A stretch of DNA of 64,000 bases from Pseudozobellia sp. WGM2. GTDB lineage: Bacteria > Bacteroidota > Bacteroidia > Flavobacteriales > Flavobacteriaceae. The stretch lies in NCBI RefSeq assembly GCF_017810075.1, contig NZ_JADNYK010000003.1, positions 620,001-684,000 of the forward strand, written 5' to 3'. A program made the position numbers and the translations under genes. Shown piece after piece: positions 43,777 through 52,825 of the stretch; position 1 is the first letter of the stretch, and every line of letters begins with the position of its first letter. The notes beneath the pieces were generated by a model, which saw only the letters and a list, made by a program, of their open reading frames with translations, was not told the origin of the DNA and did not search any database.

Positions 43777-45897
43777 ATGAAAAAGTATATATATATCATC
43801 GCTATCGCCCTAATTGTTGTAGGTACGGCGTGCGAAGACGAGTTTTTAGATGCTCCGGCTCCTTCTAGTGTTGATGAAGACTTTGTTTTCGCGTCAGCAG
43901 AAGATGCACAAAAAGTGATGGCCGGTATTTATGAAATATGGTACGATCTTGATCGTTTGCTTTATTATGAAACCGAAGTGGTAGGTTCTGACTCAGAACG
44001 CCATCCTGAAAACTATGCCTCACAGGGCAGGCATATTCCTGAGGGTCTTTTTGCCTCTGAATTTAACATTAACGATGGCAATTCGGCCACAACTTGGAAA
44101 GAGTGTTATACCGTTATCAACAGGTGTAATATAATGATAGAGGCTATTGAAGAAAAAGATGAATATCAACAAGCTCTGGCCAAGGGTTCCCCTAGCGCTT
44201 GGACTCAGATTTATGGTGAGGCGGTTGCAGCACGGGCTACATGTTACAAACTTTTGGTACGGTATTATGGTGACGTTCCATACTTCGATTATGCTATTAA
44301 AACTACCGCACAAACCGACACTTTAGGTTTAAGTTCTAGAGATTTGGTTTACGACAACGAGATTGCGGCCCTTAAAAAAGTGGTTCCTATGATGTACCGC
44401 TTGGGCGAAGGTGGTATTAATGCAGAACGTTTTTCAGGTACTTATGTCGATGCCCTGATCGGCAGATTGGCATTTGATGCCGCCGGATACCAATTACGAA
44501 GAACCGATTTCGATTACGGTAACGTAACCTTCAACCAAATCGGAATAGATAATTCTACTTGGCAAGCCAAGTATGTTAGACGTAGCGATTGGCAATCTTA
44601 TATGCAAACAGCGAAGGAACACTATTTGAATGTAGTCAATAATCCCGGTTCGGCACGTTTGATAGAATCAGATGATAGAGGTGCTGGTTTCGACAACCCC
44701 TTTCAACGTAATTTTCAATATCTAATGGACTTGGAAATTAGCCCTGAATCCATTTATGAGTCTGGCTATACCCGCGGGTTCAATTCAGATTTTCCCTATT
44801 CATTCGGTCGTCCATCGGGTGGTGGCGGATCAAACGCATATCCTCCAAAAAACTATGGGCAAGCTAGAATATATGCAAGTTTTTATTACGGTGATTATCA
44901 ACCCAATGATAGACGAAGAGATGTTACTGCATGTATTACGGCCAATTCGGGTGCCGCCTCTGAACGCTTGATAAATTTTGAACCTGGAAGTAGGGAAAAG
45001 GGGGGATTGGCAATGAACAAACTGGACGAATCACGTTTTGAAGATCCCTTCACCGACGCCCAAAGAAAATCAGGCTGTAACTGGCAACAATTGCGTATGG
45101 CCGATGTAATGTTAGACTTGGCGTATGCTTCGGCTGCCACTGGAGATGAAGCTACGGCAAAGACTTATTTGACCAAGGTGAGAAGCCGTGCTTTTTGGCC
45201 TTCTGATCAAGCTGAAATGGTAGATGGGTACATCGGAGGCCTTTCTGGTCAATCACTGTTAGATGCCATTGCCTTTGAACGAAAACTAGAACTGGCCGGA
45301 GAAGGCAAAACTCGTTGGGACATGACTCTTTATGGCCAAATGCCCGAGAGAATAAAAAGCTTGAGAGACAGACAAATTGCCATGGTAGAAGGTCTGAAGA
45401 GTGATGGGTTCTATACCTTTCCTGAAACAGGCATGACTATTTCAAACTTTGTTTGGACGAAGTATGTAAACAATAAAGATGATTTTGACACATCCATAAA
45501 TCTTTTAACCACCCAAACACCACAGAATATTACAATTGACGACCCTGCATACCCGGTACTTGTACCCGGCTGGCGAGGAACCAGTGACCTTTGGACCGAT
45601 TATATCAGCACCCTAGAAAGTGACAAGGTAAACCTTGCCATTCGAGGTCTTTATGAATATATCGACCCCGATGGACCAGTAGCGGCAGCCCTCGAGGCCG
45701 ATGGTTATGAAATGACACCATGGGGAGCCAATATGGTTGCCAACGAAAGTCAGTATACCTCTGATATTTTTAAAGGCTATCCAGACTCATATTATCAAGC
45801 CGGTGAACCACCTAGGTACATGAGAGCCATTCCGTTTGAGACTCTTTCAAAATCGAAGGGATTAATAACACAAGGTTACGGGCATGCTTCCGAGTAG
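43777..45897 (+). CDS. SusD/RagB-family glycan-binding lipoprotein B (large)
   Basis: A 706-residue lipoprotein (lipobox ending GTAC, C19) with SusD architecture: LDAPAPSSV near the N-terminus, the helical core with ARATCYKLLVRYYGDVPYF (about 150-168), and the late block LAFERKLELAGEGKTRWDM-type sequence. It is about 100-180 residues longer than SusD-A and SusD-C, with extra loops rich in Tyr, Gly and Pro (for example around residues 325-375) that could widen the binding face. It pairs with SusC-B to capture pectic oligosaccharides at the cell surface. A strong terminator (45914-45940) follows the stop. Confidence 0.92.
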   Translation: MKKYIYIIAIALIVVGTACEDEFLDAPAPSSVDEDFVFASAEDAQKVMAGIYEIWYDLDRLLYYETEVVGSDSERHPENYASQGRHIPEGLFASEFNINDGNSATTWKECYTVINRCNIMIEAIEEKDEYQQALAKGSPSAWTQIYGEAVAARATCYKLLVRYYGDVPYFDYAIKTTAQTDTLGLSSRDLVYDNEIAALKKVVPMMYRLGEGGINAERFSGTYVDALIGRLAFDAAGYQLRRTDFDYGNVTFNQIGIDNSTWQAKYVRRSDWQSYMQTAKEHYLNVVNNPGSARLIESDDRGAGFDNPFQRNFQYLMDLEISPESIYESGYTRGFNSDFPYSFGRPSGGGGSNAYPPKNYGQARIYASFYYGDYQPNDRRRDVTACITANSGAASERLINFEPGSREKGGLAMNKLDESRFEDPFTDAQRKSGCNWQQLRMADVMLDLAYASAATGDEATAKTYLTKVRSRAFWPSDQAEMVDGYIGGLSGQSLLDAIAFERKLELAGEGKTRWDMTLYGQMPERIKSLRDRQIAMVEGLKSDGFYTFPETGMTISNFVWTKYVNNKDDFDTSINLLTTQTPQNITIDDPAYPVLVPGWRGTSDLWTDYISTLESDKVNLAIRGLYEYIDPDGPVAAALEADGYEMTPWGANMVANESQYTSDIFKGYPDSYYQAGEPPRYMRAIPFETLSKSKGLITQGYGHASE

Positions 45898-45913
45898 CAC
45901 AATATTTAAAGGC

Positions 45914-45940
45914 TCAATCGTCTGGTAGCGATTGATTTTT
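45914..45940 (+). terminator. Intrinsic terminator after SusD-B
   Basis: TCAATCG (45914-45920) and CGATTGA (45929-45935) form a perfect 7-bp stem with an 8-base loop, followed by TTTTT. It lies 17 bases after the SusD-B stop codon. Confidence 0.75.
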
Positions 45941-45969
45941 AGTATTTTTTTTGAGTTAGTTTGAATTTG

Positions 45970-45995
45970 GGGCCGCTTTTTAAGTGGCCCTTTTT
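45970..45995. terminator. Second hairpin terminator, possibly bidirectional
   Basis: GGGCCGC (45970-45976) pairs with GTGGCCC (45984-45990) with one G-T wobble, followed by TTTTT on the plus strand. It sits between the convergent SusD-B and FG-GAP genes and could serve both. Confidence 0.6.
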
Positions 45996-46036
45996 CTTGT
46001 CGACGGATTAAGGAAATAGTAAACCGTATCTGCATT

Positions 46037-47620
46037 TCAATCAAACTTTAGCAACAGCAAGGTAGGCGAATTTTTGGCAAATTGGCTAGCGGTTTTGCCA
46101 TCTTTATCACCATTGATTGCCATGCCGGTAAATGAACCTAAAAGCAATTCTGGAAAGTTATTTTGATCCACATCGGTAGGCTCCATAACAAGCCATCTTC
46201 CGGAACCTGACCCTGCAAAAGTACTCAACCTAAATGCAATGGAATCGTTCACGGTTTTGTTCTCCATATAAATGAATCCTTCCTGCGGCGCTTCTATTAG
46301 ATCGGGAAAGAAGGAAGCAAGTGCAATGTCTAGGTCACCATCTTTGTCAAAATCATAGGGAACTGCCTTATATGCCCCATTTTGATGCTGAAAAAAGGCC
46401 TCCTTAAAATTATCATCACCATCGTTGATATAGATGCGTAGACCGTGATAGGGTTTTGGGAACCTTGAGTAATCGGCATTATCTCCGTTAACATACATAA
46501 TGTCGGCATGCCCATCTTTGTTCCAATCGACCATAGAAAAGGATACAGAACCATAGACAGCGGGAAATCTTAATAAGTTTTTCAGTCTAAATTCTCCATC
46601 ACCTTCGTTATAGTAGGCATCAATTCTTTCTTTGCCTTGGCCCATTAATACTATGATATCATTTAGTCCATCGTTGTTCAGGTCAACTATATTTACAGCA
46701 GCCGCACCTGGATCATAGCTTAATATTCGTTTGTCGTAACCTCGATCTTTTCGTTTTAGAAACAAGCTCAGCTTACCCGTATGATTGCCGTGTTCGCAAA
46801 CCAGAATATCTTCAAGACCATCACCGTTAAGGTCTTCAAAAATGCTCTGTACGGGTCTCTGTAGGTTCTTCAGTACACTGCTAAAACCCTTATAATCCTT
46901 ATCACCTGGTCTTTTGAAAATTTTGACCAAACTACCGTTTGGGTTATCGGAAGGGGTAAAACTGCCCATTAAGGTAGCAAATATAGTATCTGACTTGTGG
47001 GTTATGTGTGAAATGGCCGATGGCAATGCCAAGGTACTCAATGATTTTAGGTCACTGCTCAATATATTCAATGTACTATAGTCTTGTTTGGTATCGGCCA
47101 CATAGACCTGATTTAGCTCTGCATTGAAATTAATTGCAGTAATCATTGGAGGTGAAATACGAAAATCGGATAATGACACCTTAAGATGGGAATTGCTTTC
47201 ATTCAGTTCTTTCTGCAACTGAAAAACAGAATCAGGAGCTTTTTCAATGTAATATTGCTTTATTGACTCCCACTCTAGATTGCTTACCAATTGCTGCCTT
47301 GGGAAAATATTGCTTTCTTCGACCAGAAACCCTCCAGCATTCGATTCAATCAGACTTTCTCTAGTGATATCGCTATAGATACCCATGCGATATGCCATTT
47401 GCGGTAAAACCCCGAACTGCCATGTACTTTTTGCAAGTAATTCCGGTTCAGGAAAAATATGGCAACTGGCGCAATAAGTTCTAGCCAAGCTCTCACCTGA
47501 GGGCTTACTTTGAGATGATTCTTTTAGATCTGAGGGTATTTTTTTTTTAGAAGCGTTGTCGTTGCACGATATGAAAAGCCAACACAAGAAAATTAGAAAA
47601 CTGAAAAATCTAAAAAGCAT
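46037..47620 (-). CDS. Cytochrome-c-motif/FG-GAP repeat lipoprotein
   Basis: A 527-residue lipoprotein (lipobox ending at C19, LFISC) joining two parts. Residues about 45-80 hold a haem c attachment motif CASCH (C50, C53, H54) with a possible Met ligand in LPQMAYRMG. From about residue 190 to the end run VCBS/FG-GAP repeats (DLNGDGLEDI, DLNNDGLNDI, DWNKDGHADI, DFDKDGDLDI), each a calcium-binding blade of a beta-propeller. Such fusions occur in Bacteroidetes but have no firm function; electron transfer to a periplasmic oxidoreductase, or carbohydrate binding, is possible. It stands alone between SusD-B and pair C, transcribed leftward. Confidence 0.8.
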   Translation of the reverse strand: MLFRFFSFLIFLCWLFISCNDNASKKKIPSDLKESSQSKPSGESLARTYCASCHIFPEPELLAKSTWQFGVLPQMAYRMGIYSDITRESLIESNAGGFLVEESNIFPRQQLVSNLEWESIKQYYIEKAPDSVFQLQKELNESNSHLKVSLSDFRISPPMITAINFNAELNQVYVADTKQDYSTLNILSSDLKSLSTLALPSAISHITHKSDTIFATLMGSFTPSDNPNGSLVKIFKRPGDKDYKGFSSVLKNLQRPVQSIFEDLNGDGLEDILVCEHGNHTGKLSLFLKRKDRGYDKRILSYDPGAAAVNIVDLNNDGLNDIIVLMGQGKERIDAYYNEGDGEFRLKNLLRFPAVYGSVSFSMVDWNKDGHADIMYVNGDNADYSRFPKPYHGLRIYINDGDDNFKEAFFQHQNGAYKAVPYDFDKDGDLDIALASFFPDLIEAPQEGFIYMENKTVNDSIAFRLSTFAGSGSGRWLVMEPTDVDQNNFPELLLGSFTGMAINGDKDGKTASQFAKNSPTLLLLKFD

Positions 47621-47731
47621 TGAACCTTTTTGAATGGTTTACACTATAAAAATGCAATAATTATCCATTATAACCTAAGCCTTGTCGTAAGGCATTGCTA
47701 AATATTGACAGAGATGGTCAAAAGGCTAGAA

Positions 47732-47763
47732 AAGAAAAAAGGGCGAAAATTTCGCCCTTTTCT
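47732..47763 (-). terminator. Intrinsic terminator after SusD-C
   Basis: GGGCGA (47741-47746) pairs with TCGCCC (47752-47757), extended by flanking A/T pairs. On the minus strand the hairpin follows the SusD-C stop immediately and ends in a T-rich run (47732-47740). Confidence 0.72.
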
Positions 47764-49329
47764 TTATTGAGGATAACCTGGGTTCTGTTCCAGATTGGGA
47801 TTTTTATCCAATGCGTCTTGTGGTAAGGGGAAGATGGTATTCCAATCGTCCAATTCATAGAAATCTAAATTCGGCTGATAGCGCGCTATAAGATCTAAAA
47901 GAGCTTGGTTCGGTGTAAATGGATCACCGTTATCATCGAACATCGGTGGAACGGTATAGGTAGCATAAGCCACCTTATTGGTCAACAACTTGCCCTGCCT
48001 TACCAATTCTTCATAATCTTGCCCTTCATAACATAGCTCTTTCCTAAATTCAAGATAGATCGAGTCTCTAAGTTGCTCTTGAGACAAGCCTGACAAATCG
48101 GGCAGACCTGCGCGAGTTCTTACCCTATTAACATATTGATAGGCGTTACCTGGCCCTTCGTCTTCATTTATTGCCTCTGCCGCCGTCAATAATACGTCGG
48201 CAAATCGTAACACTTTTATATTATATGCCATACCGTCGGATACTTTGTTCAGTGGATCACGGTATTTGTTTATATGTGGAACAGGATAAGTGTTTTCATA
48301 CCATTGTACTATGGTGTCGCCCTCAAGGCTAGGAAATTCGGTCAGCCAAGTAGCTTCTTTGCGCTTATCTTGCTCACCAAACTGGTTAAACCACCATAAG
48401 CTGCCAATAATCGTGCCCCACTGACCTGGACCATACCCATTACTGTTCGGCTCGAAGTTATTCCCTAATTGATGACCCTGTGGCGAGATTCCGTTGTATT
48501 GTACCTCAAAAATACTTTCAACATTATTATCGACGCTACCTGTTGATTGCCAATAGTTATCTTTAGGGTCGGGCACTAAATCTAAGCCACTGGGAGAGTT
48601 GATTACCGCTACGGCATTCGTTTTGGCATTGGCCCAATCTTTTCGATACAATTGTACTTTGGCCAACATGCCCTGTGCAGCCTCTTTCGAGGCACGCCCC
48701 ACATCGCTACCTGAATACTGATTAATATTGGGCAATGCTTGCATGGCCTCCGTCAAATCTGTAATAATCTGTGTGTAAACCTCATCGGCGGTATTTCGAG
48801 ATACCTGCAATTCACCGATATCGGAAGTAACCGTCTCCGTTAAGATAAGGGGCACGCCGCCCCATCGTCTGACCATATTAAAATAGGTCAGTGCCCTAAG
48901 AAATTTTGCTTCGCCGAGAATTCTGGTCTTGAGTGCCTCATCCATTTCAATTTCGGGAACATTATCTAAAACCGCATTAGCTCGGTTGACGGCCTGCCAA
49001 ACCGCACCCCATATAGCGATATTGTAGCGGCTACTGCCCACCATACCGGCATCGTTCAATGTTATGATTTCACCTCGATCAGAAGTTGCGCTCAATCGGG
49101 AGAAACACCCGTCAGAAGCTAGCGTACTAGACGTCATCCAATACCTTGAATAGTAATCATTAACTCTTAAAGCCGCATAGGCCCCATTTACAGCAGCTAA
49201 TGCATCTTCTTCCGTTTGATAAAAATTTACGGGTGATATCGAGTCTTTCGGAATCTCCTCTAGATAATCTTCGCAAGAGGAAGAGAAAACCCCTAGACAG
49301 ACCAATAGTAAATAAATTGTATTTTTCAT
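47764..49329 (-). CDS. SusD/RagB-family glycan-binding lipoprotein C
   Basis: A 521-residue lipoprotein (lipobox ending SSSC, C19) with the full SusD pattern: EIPKDSISPVNFYQTEEDALAAV near the N-terminus, AKFLRALTYFNMVRRWGGVPL in the core (about 140-160), VLRFADVLLTAAEA, and the terminal LPQDALDKNPNLEQNPGY. It is of ordinary length. It binds a pectic oligosaccharide for SusC-C, whose gene ends 15 bases upstream. Both are read from an operator-bearing promoter shared with the divergent LacI gene region. A terminator follows directly. Confidence 0.94.
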   Translation of the reverse strand: MKNTIYLLLVCLGVFSSSCEDYLEEIPKDSISPVNFYQTEEDALAAVNGAYAALRVNDYYSRYWMTSSTLASDGCFSRLSATSDRGEIITLNDAGMVGSSRYNIAIWGAVWQAVNRANAVLDNVPEIEMDEALKTRILGEAKFLRALTYFNMVRRWGGVPLILTETVTSDIGELQVSRNTADEVYTQIITDLTEAMQALPNINQYSGSDVGRASKEAAQGMLAKVQLYRKDWANAKTNAVAVINSPSGLDLVPDPKDNYWQSTGSVDNNVESIFEVQYNGISPQGHQLGNNFEPNSNGYGPGQWGTIIGSLWWFNQFGEQDKRKEATWLTEFPSLEGDTIVQWYENTYPVPHINKYRDPLNKVSDGMAYNIKVLRFADVLLTAAEAINEDEGPGNAYQYVNRVRTRAGLPDLSGLSQEQLRDSIYLEFRKELCYEGQDYEELVRQGKLLTNKVAYATYTVPPMFDDNGDPFTPNQALLDLIARYQPNLDFYELDDWNTIFPLPQDALDKNPNLEQNPGYPQ

Positions 49330-49344
49330 TTTAGTAATTTTTTA

Positions 49345-52300
49345 TTAGAAGTCAAGTTTCAATCCCATTAATACCGTTTTTGCCAGCGGATAAGAGCTGA
49401 TGTCCCAACCGAAAGAGCCTCTTACATTGGCCCGACCGTTCGTGTCAGGGTTATACCCCAAATAATCGGTTATTGTTATCAGGTTTTGTCCGGTTACATA
49501 TATTGATCCCCCTACATTGCCGAGAAAACCTTCCGGAAAATTATAGGTGAGCGTTATTTCACGCATTCTCAAATAGCTTGCATCTTCTAGGAAAAAGTCA
49601 GATTCACCAATATTTCCTGAACCTCCTACCAAAGGTGAGTTTTGGTAAGGTGTTGGCCATACTGCATCGGTGTTTTGCGGAGTCCAATAGTCGGCCCGCT
49701 CGCTCAATACGTTCTGCCCCCTTGTTACGGAGGTATTGAACCTTCTCATGGCGTTATAGACCAATCCTCCTTTTTGACCTTGGAAAAACGTTCTTAACTC
49801 TAAATTTTTATACGTAAAACTTGTATTGAATCCATAAAGTAAGTCTGGATGCGGACTTCCCAAAACCGTTCTGTCATTACTATCTAGCACGTTATCGCCA
49901 TTAACATCTACATAACGTACCATACCGGGTAGCACACCATTTTGAAGTGTCTGCCCTGCATCGGCTTCTCCTTGACTGCGGTACAGACCATCGGTTTTGT
50001 ACCCAAAGAATACTCCGGTAGGTTCCCCGACCGAAACGTATGATCTTGGCGTCGATCCGGCAAACGTGGGCTGCGCAATTTCATAAGACTGGTCTCCATC
50101 ACCCACTTCACTTGGACTACCCAAAGAGGTGACCTCATTCTTGTTTCCTGAGAGGTTAAAACCAACATTCCAACCGAAATTGTCCGTATTTATGATTGTC
50201 CCGTCCATAGAAAGCTCCCATCCAATATTTTCCATTTCACCTAAGTTCTGTACAGAGGGATCAATGATTCCCGAGGTTTCAGGTAAACGAACCTCGAGCA
50301 ACAAATCTTCGGTTTTTTTGATATAATAATCAAAAGTAGCATTTAGCCTACCTCTAAGAATGGAGGCGTCTAAACCAAAGTTGGCTTGACTGGTTATTTC
50401 CCAGGTCAAATCGGGCACTGGTACGCGAAGGGGTGAAAACCCGTTTACGGTAGTGCCATCACCAAAATTATACGGGGCAGATTGCAAAAGAGCCAGCGAT
50501 CTGTACGTTGGTAATTCTTGATTACCTACCTGACCCCAACCTGCCCGAAATTTTAAGTTGTCGAAAAAATTCGATTCAGACATGAAAGACTCATTAGAAA
50601 TTCTCCATGCCAGAGCTGCAGAAGGAAAAAAGGCCCATTTGTTATCGGCGGCAAATTTTGAAGAGCCATCTCGACGACCTGTTACCGTAATCAAGTAGCG
50701 ATCATCATAATTGTAGTTTACCCTACCTAGAAATGAAACGATACTGAATTCGGCATATCTAGAATCGACCGAGGGCACAACAGAGCCTCCACCCAAATCG
50801 TAGGGCCCTGTAATATCGGTGGCAAAGCCTCTACCTGATATCAGTCTGAACTCCTCAGTCTCTTGCTGTAAAGTAAATCCGCCCAACAACTGTAAATTAT
50901 GATTTCCAAAAGTTTTATTGTAGTTAAGCGTGTTTTCGTTTAACAGCGAACTTCTATTGACAGAACTTACATCAGCTGAATTAAGGGGGTTTTCGTTATT
51001 GAATTTTGAGGTTCTATAAACATGTCGGTCGCGATTTTCGATATCGGCACCAACACTTACCCTGAATTTTAAATCTTTGATCAAATCATATTCTGCGTAT
51101 AAAGTACCCAAGATACGGGTATTGACACTCTTATCTGAAAATTCATTTATAAATGCGACGGGGTTTAAACTACCCTGTGCATCTGGAGCATTAACTACGA
51201 ACCTATTACTTGAATAGGTGCCATCTGGTTGATATATAGGTAGTATAGGAGAGGTAGACAGGGCAAGGGCCGTTATACTATTGGTAGCCTCGCCCTCTGT
51301 TTCAGCCGCATTATTTATAGCCCTCGAAATATTTAGAGAAGTACCTATCTTGAATTTTTTGCTCGCCTGAATATCAAGGTTGGTTCTTAGTGAATACCTG
51401 GTAAAGTCAGAGCCTTTTATTATACCTTCTTGCTCAAAAACACTTCCGGATAAGTTATATTGAACGGCTTCGGTACCTCCATTTACACCAATCTGATGAT
51501 TCTGAATCAAAGCACTTCTGAAAATCTCATCTTGCCAATCGGTATCGTTTGCCGGAGCATCAGTAAAAACTACAGGGTCGTTACTGTTCGCAGCAGTTTC
51601 ATTATATATATTCTGATACTCTTGGGCATTGAGCATGTCTATCTTATTCGATACAGACTGTATACCGCCATACCCATTATAAGAAATTCGCGGAGCCCCT
51701 TGCTGCCCTCTCTTAGTGGTTATTAATATTACGCCATTGGCACCACGAACGCCATATATGGCAGCAGCTGAGGCATCTTTAAGTACCTCGATAGACTGAA
51801 TATCGGAAGGATTTAATGAAGCTAACGGGTTTTGGTTGACCGTATAATCAGTGCCCGTACTACTATCTTGACCTCTTCCAGCGCTTGTAGAAAATTGAGA
51901 TTGCCCCGTGACAGGAAAGCCGTCAATCACATATAAAGGTTCATTACCGTTCAGAATTGAGGTTGTACCTCTAATCTTTACACTAATACCACCGCCCGGA
52001 GCAGATGTATTATTTGTGATATTGACACCGGCTATTCTCCCTTGCAAGCCCTGCTCCATAGAGGTAATAGGTTGCGAATTAAGTTCCTCGGCGGATACAG
52101 ACGCTACCGACCCCGTTAAATCACTCTTTTTCTGGGTACCGTAGCCAACCACCACGACCTCGTCAAGCTCACTGGCATCTTCTACCATAACCGTATTGAT
52201 GGTAGTTTGACCGTTCACCGCAACTTCTTGGGTTTTATAACCGATATAGCTATATACCAAGACGGCATTCGAATTGGCATTAATACTATAATTACCGTCA

Positions 52301-52479
52301 AAATCTGAAGCTGTACCGTTTGTAGTGTTTTTTACCAATACGGTTACACCTGGTAAGGGCACTCCACTTTCGTCGGATACAGTACCACTTACAGTCAGTG
52401 AATTTTGCGCGTATATCGGCGCGGACATCAACAGTACTAAAAACAGAATGTGAAGTTTGTTTTTGTTTTTGGTTTTCAT
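49345..52479 (-). CDS. SusC/RagA TonB-dependent transporter C
   Basis: An outer-membrane transporter of about 1044 residues. From the ATG at 52479 the signal peptide ends at PIYAQ, then come a CarboxypepD_reg domain (VSGTVSDESGVPLPGVT onward), ELDEVVVVGYGTQKKSDLTG, the plug with IEVLKDASAAAIYGVRGANGVI and a barrel ending LMGLKLDF. A start at 52524 would add 15 residues ahead of a proper signal peptide and is less likely. The operator at 52563-52576 lies 84 bases upstream. The pair is the second galacturonate-regulon SusCD system; substrate ranges of pairs B and C probably differ in chain length or substitution. Confidence 0.94.
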   Translation of the reverse strand: MKTKNKNKLHILFLVLLMSAPIYAQNSLTVSGTVSDESGVPLPGVTVLVKNTTNGTASDFDGNYSINANSNAVLVYSYIGYKTQEVAVNGQTTINTVMVEDASELDEVVVVGYGTQKKSDLTGSVASVSAEELNSQPITSMEQGLQGRIAGVNITNNTSAPGGGISVKIRGTTSILNGNEPLYVIDGFPVTGQSQFSTSAGRGQDSSTGTDYTVNQNPLASLNPSDIQSIEVLKDASAAAIYGVRGANGVILITTKRGQQGAPRISYNGYGGIQSVSNKIDMLNAQEYQNIYNETAANSNDPVVFTDAPANDTDWQDEIFRSALIQNHQIGVNGGTEAVQYNLSGSVFEQEGIIKGSDFTRYSLRTNLDIQASKKFKIGTSLNISRAINNAAETEGEATNSITALALSTSPILPIYQPDGTYSSNRFVVNAPDAQGSLNPVAFINEFSDKSVNTRILGTLYAEYDLIKDLKFRVSVGADIENRDRHVYRTSKFNNENPLNSADVSSVNRSSLLNENTLNYNKTFGNHNLQLLGGFTLQQETEEFRLISGRGFATDITGPYDLGGGSVVPSVDSRYAEFSIVSFLGRVNYNYDDRYLITVTGRRDGSSKFAADNKWAFFPSAALAWRISNESFMSESNFFDNLKFRAGWGQVGNQELPTYRSLALLQSAPYNFGDGTTVNGFSPLRVPVPDLTWEITSQANFGLDASILRGRLNATFDYYIKKTEDLLLEVRLPETSGIIDPSVQNLGEMENIGWELSMDGTIINTDNFGWNVGFNLSGNKNEVTSLGSPSEVGDGDQSYEIAQPTFAGSTPRSYVSVGEPTGVFFGYKTDGLYRSQGEADAGQTLQNGVLPGMVRYVDVNGDNVLDSNDRTVLGSPHPDLLYGFNTSFTYKNLELRTFFQGQKGGLVYNAMRRFNTSVTRGQNVLSERADYWTPQNTDAVWPTPYQNSPLVGGSGNIGESDFFLEDASYLRMREITLTYNFPEGFLGNVGGSIYVTGQNLITITDYLGYNPDTNGRANVRGSFGWDISSYPLAKTVLMGLKLDF

Positions 52480-52562
52480 ACTTAGAATTTTAAATGTCGA
52501 TTTTGCAACTTTGGCGATTTTCAATATTAATCGATGAAGTCATAGACGTTACAGTCATAAAA

Positions 52563-52584
52563 TGTAATCGATTGCTCAATATTA
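52563..52584 (-). promoter_or_regulatory. LacI-type operator and -7 element of SusC-C
   Basis: On the minus strand TAATATTG (52584 to 52577), one mismatch from TAnnTTTG, is followed directly by AGCAATCGATTACA (52576 to 52563). This repeats the arrangement before SusC-B and kduI. Confidence 0.68.
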
Positions 52585-52747
52585 CTAAAAATTTGCAAAC
52601 TTCATGTTAAAATTTTAATTCAAAATAGTATTTTAACAAATTATAGCCCTAAATAGTATAAATTCGATTACTGAATTAGTCTATATTTATGTATCTCAAA
52701 ACATTTTATCCGAAAATCCGCTAATAGATTCTACTTTGCAAGCACAA

Positions 52748-52784
52748 TGCAATCGATAACGCTACTTACTTTAGTTTATATTTG
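52748..52784 (+). promoter_or_regulatory. Operator and promoter of the LacI-family gene
   Basis: TGCAATCGATAACG (52748-52761) is a slightly degenerate copy of the regulon palindrome. A perfect -7 element TATATTTG lies at 52777-52784, so the operator overlaps the -33 region. This suggests autoregulation. The start codon is 41 bases downstream of the -7 element. Confidence 0.6.
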
Positions 52785-52825
52785 CCGGATATATATTTCG
52801 ACCCGTTGTACACAATAAGTGCTAA

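Larger units (their letters stand above)
52480..52825. other. Divergent control region between SusC-C and the LacI gene
   Basis: 346 bases without genes, AT-rich, holding two copies of the operator (52563-52576 and 52748-52761) about 185 bp apart. The spacing would allow a dimer-of-dimers repressor to loop the DNA, as in other LacI systems, but that is inference. Confidence 0.65.
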
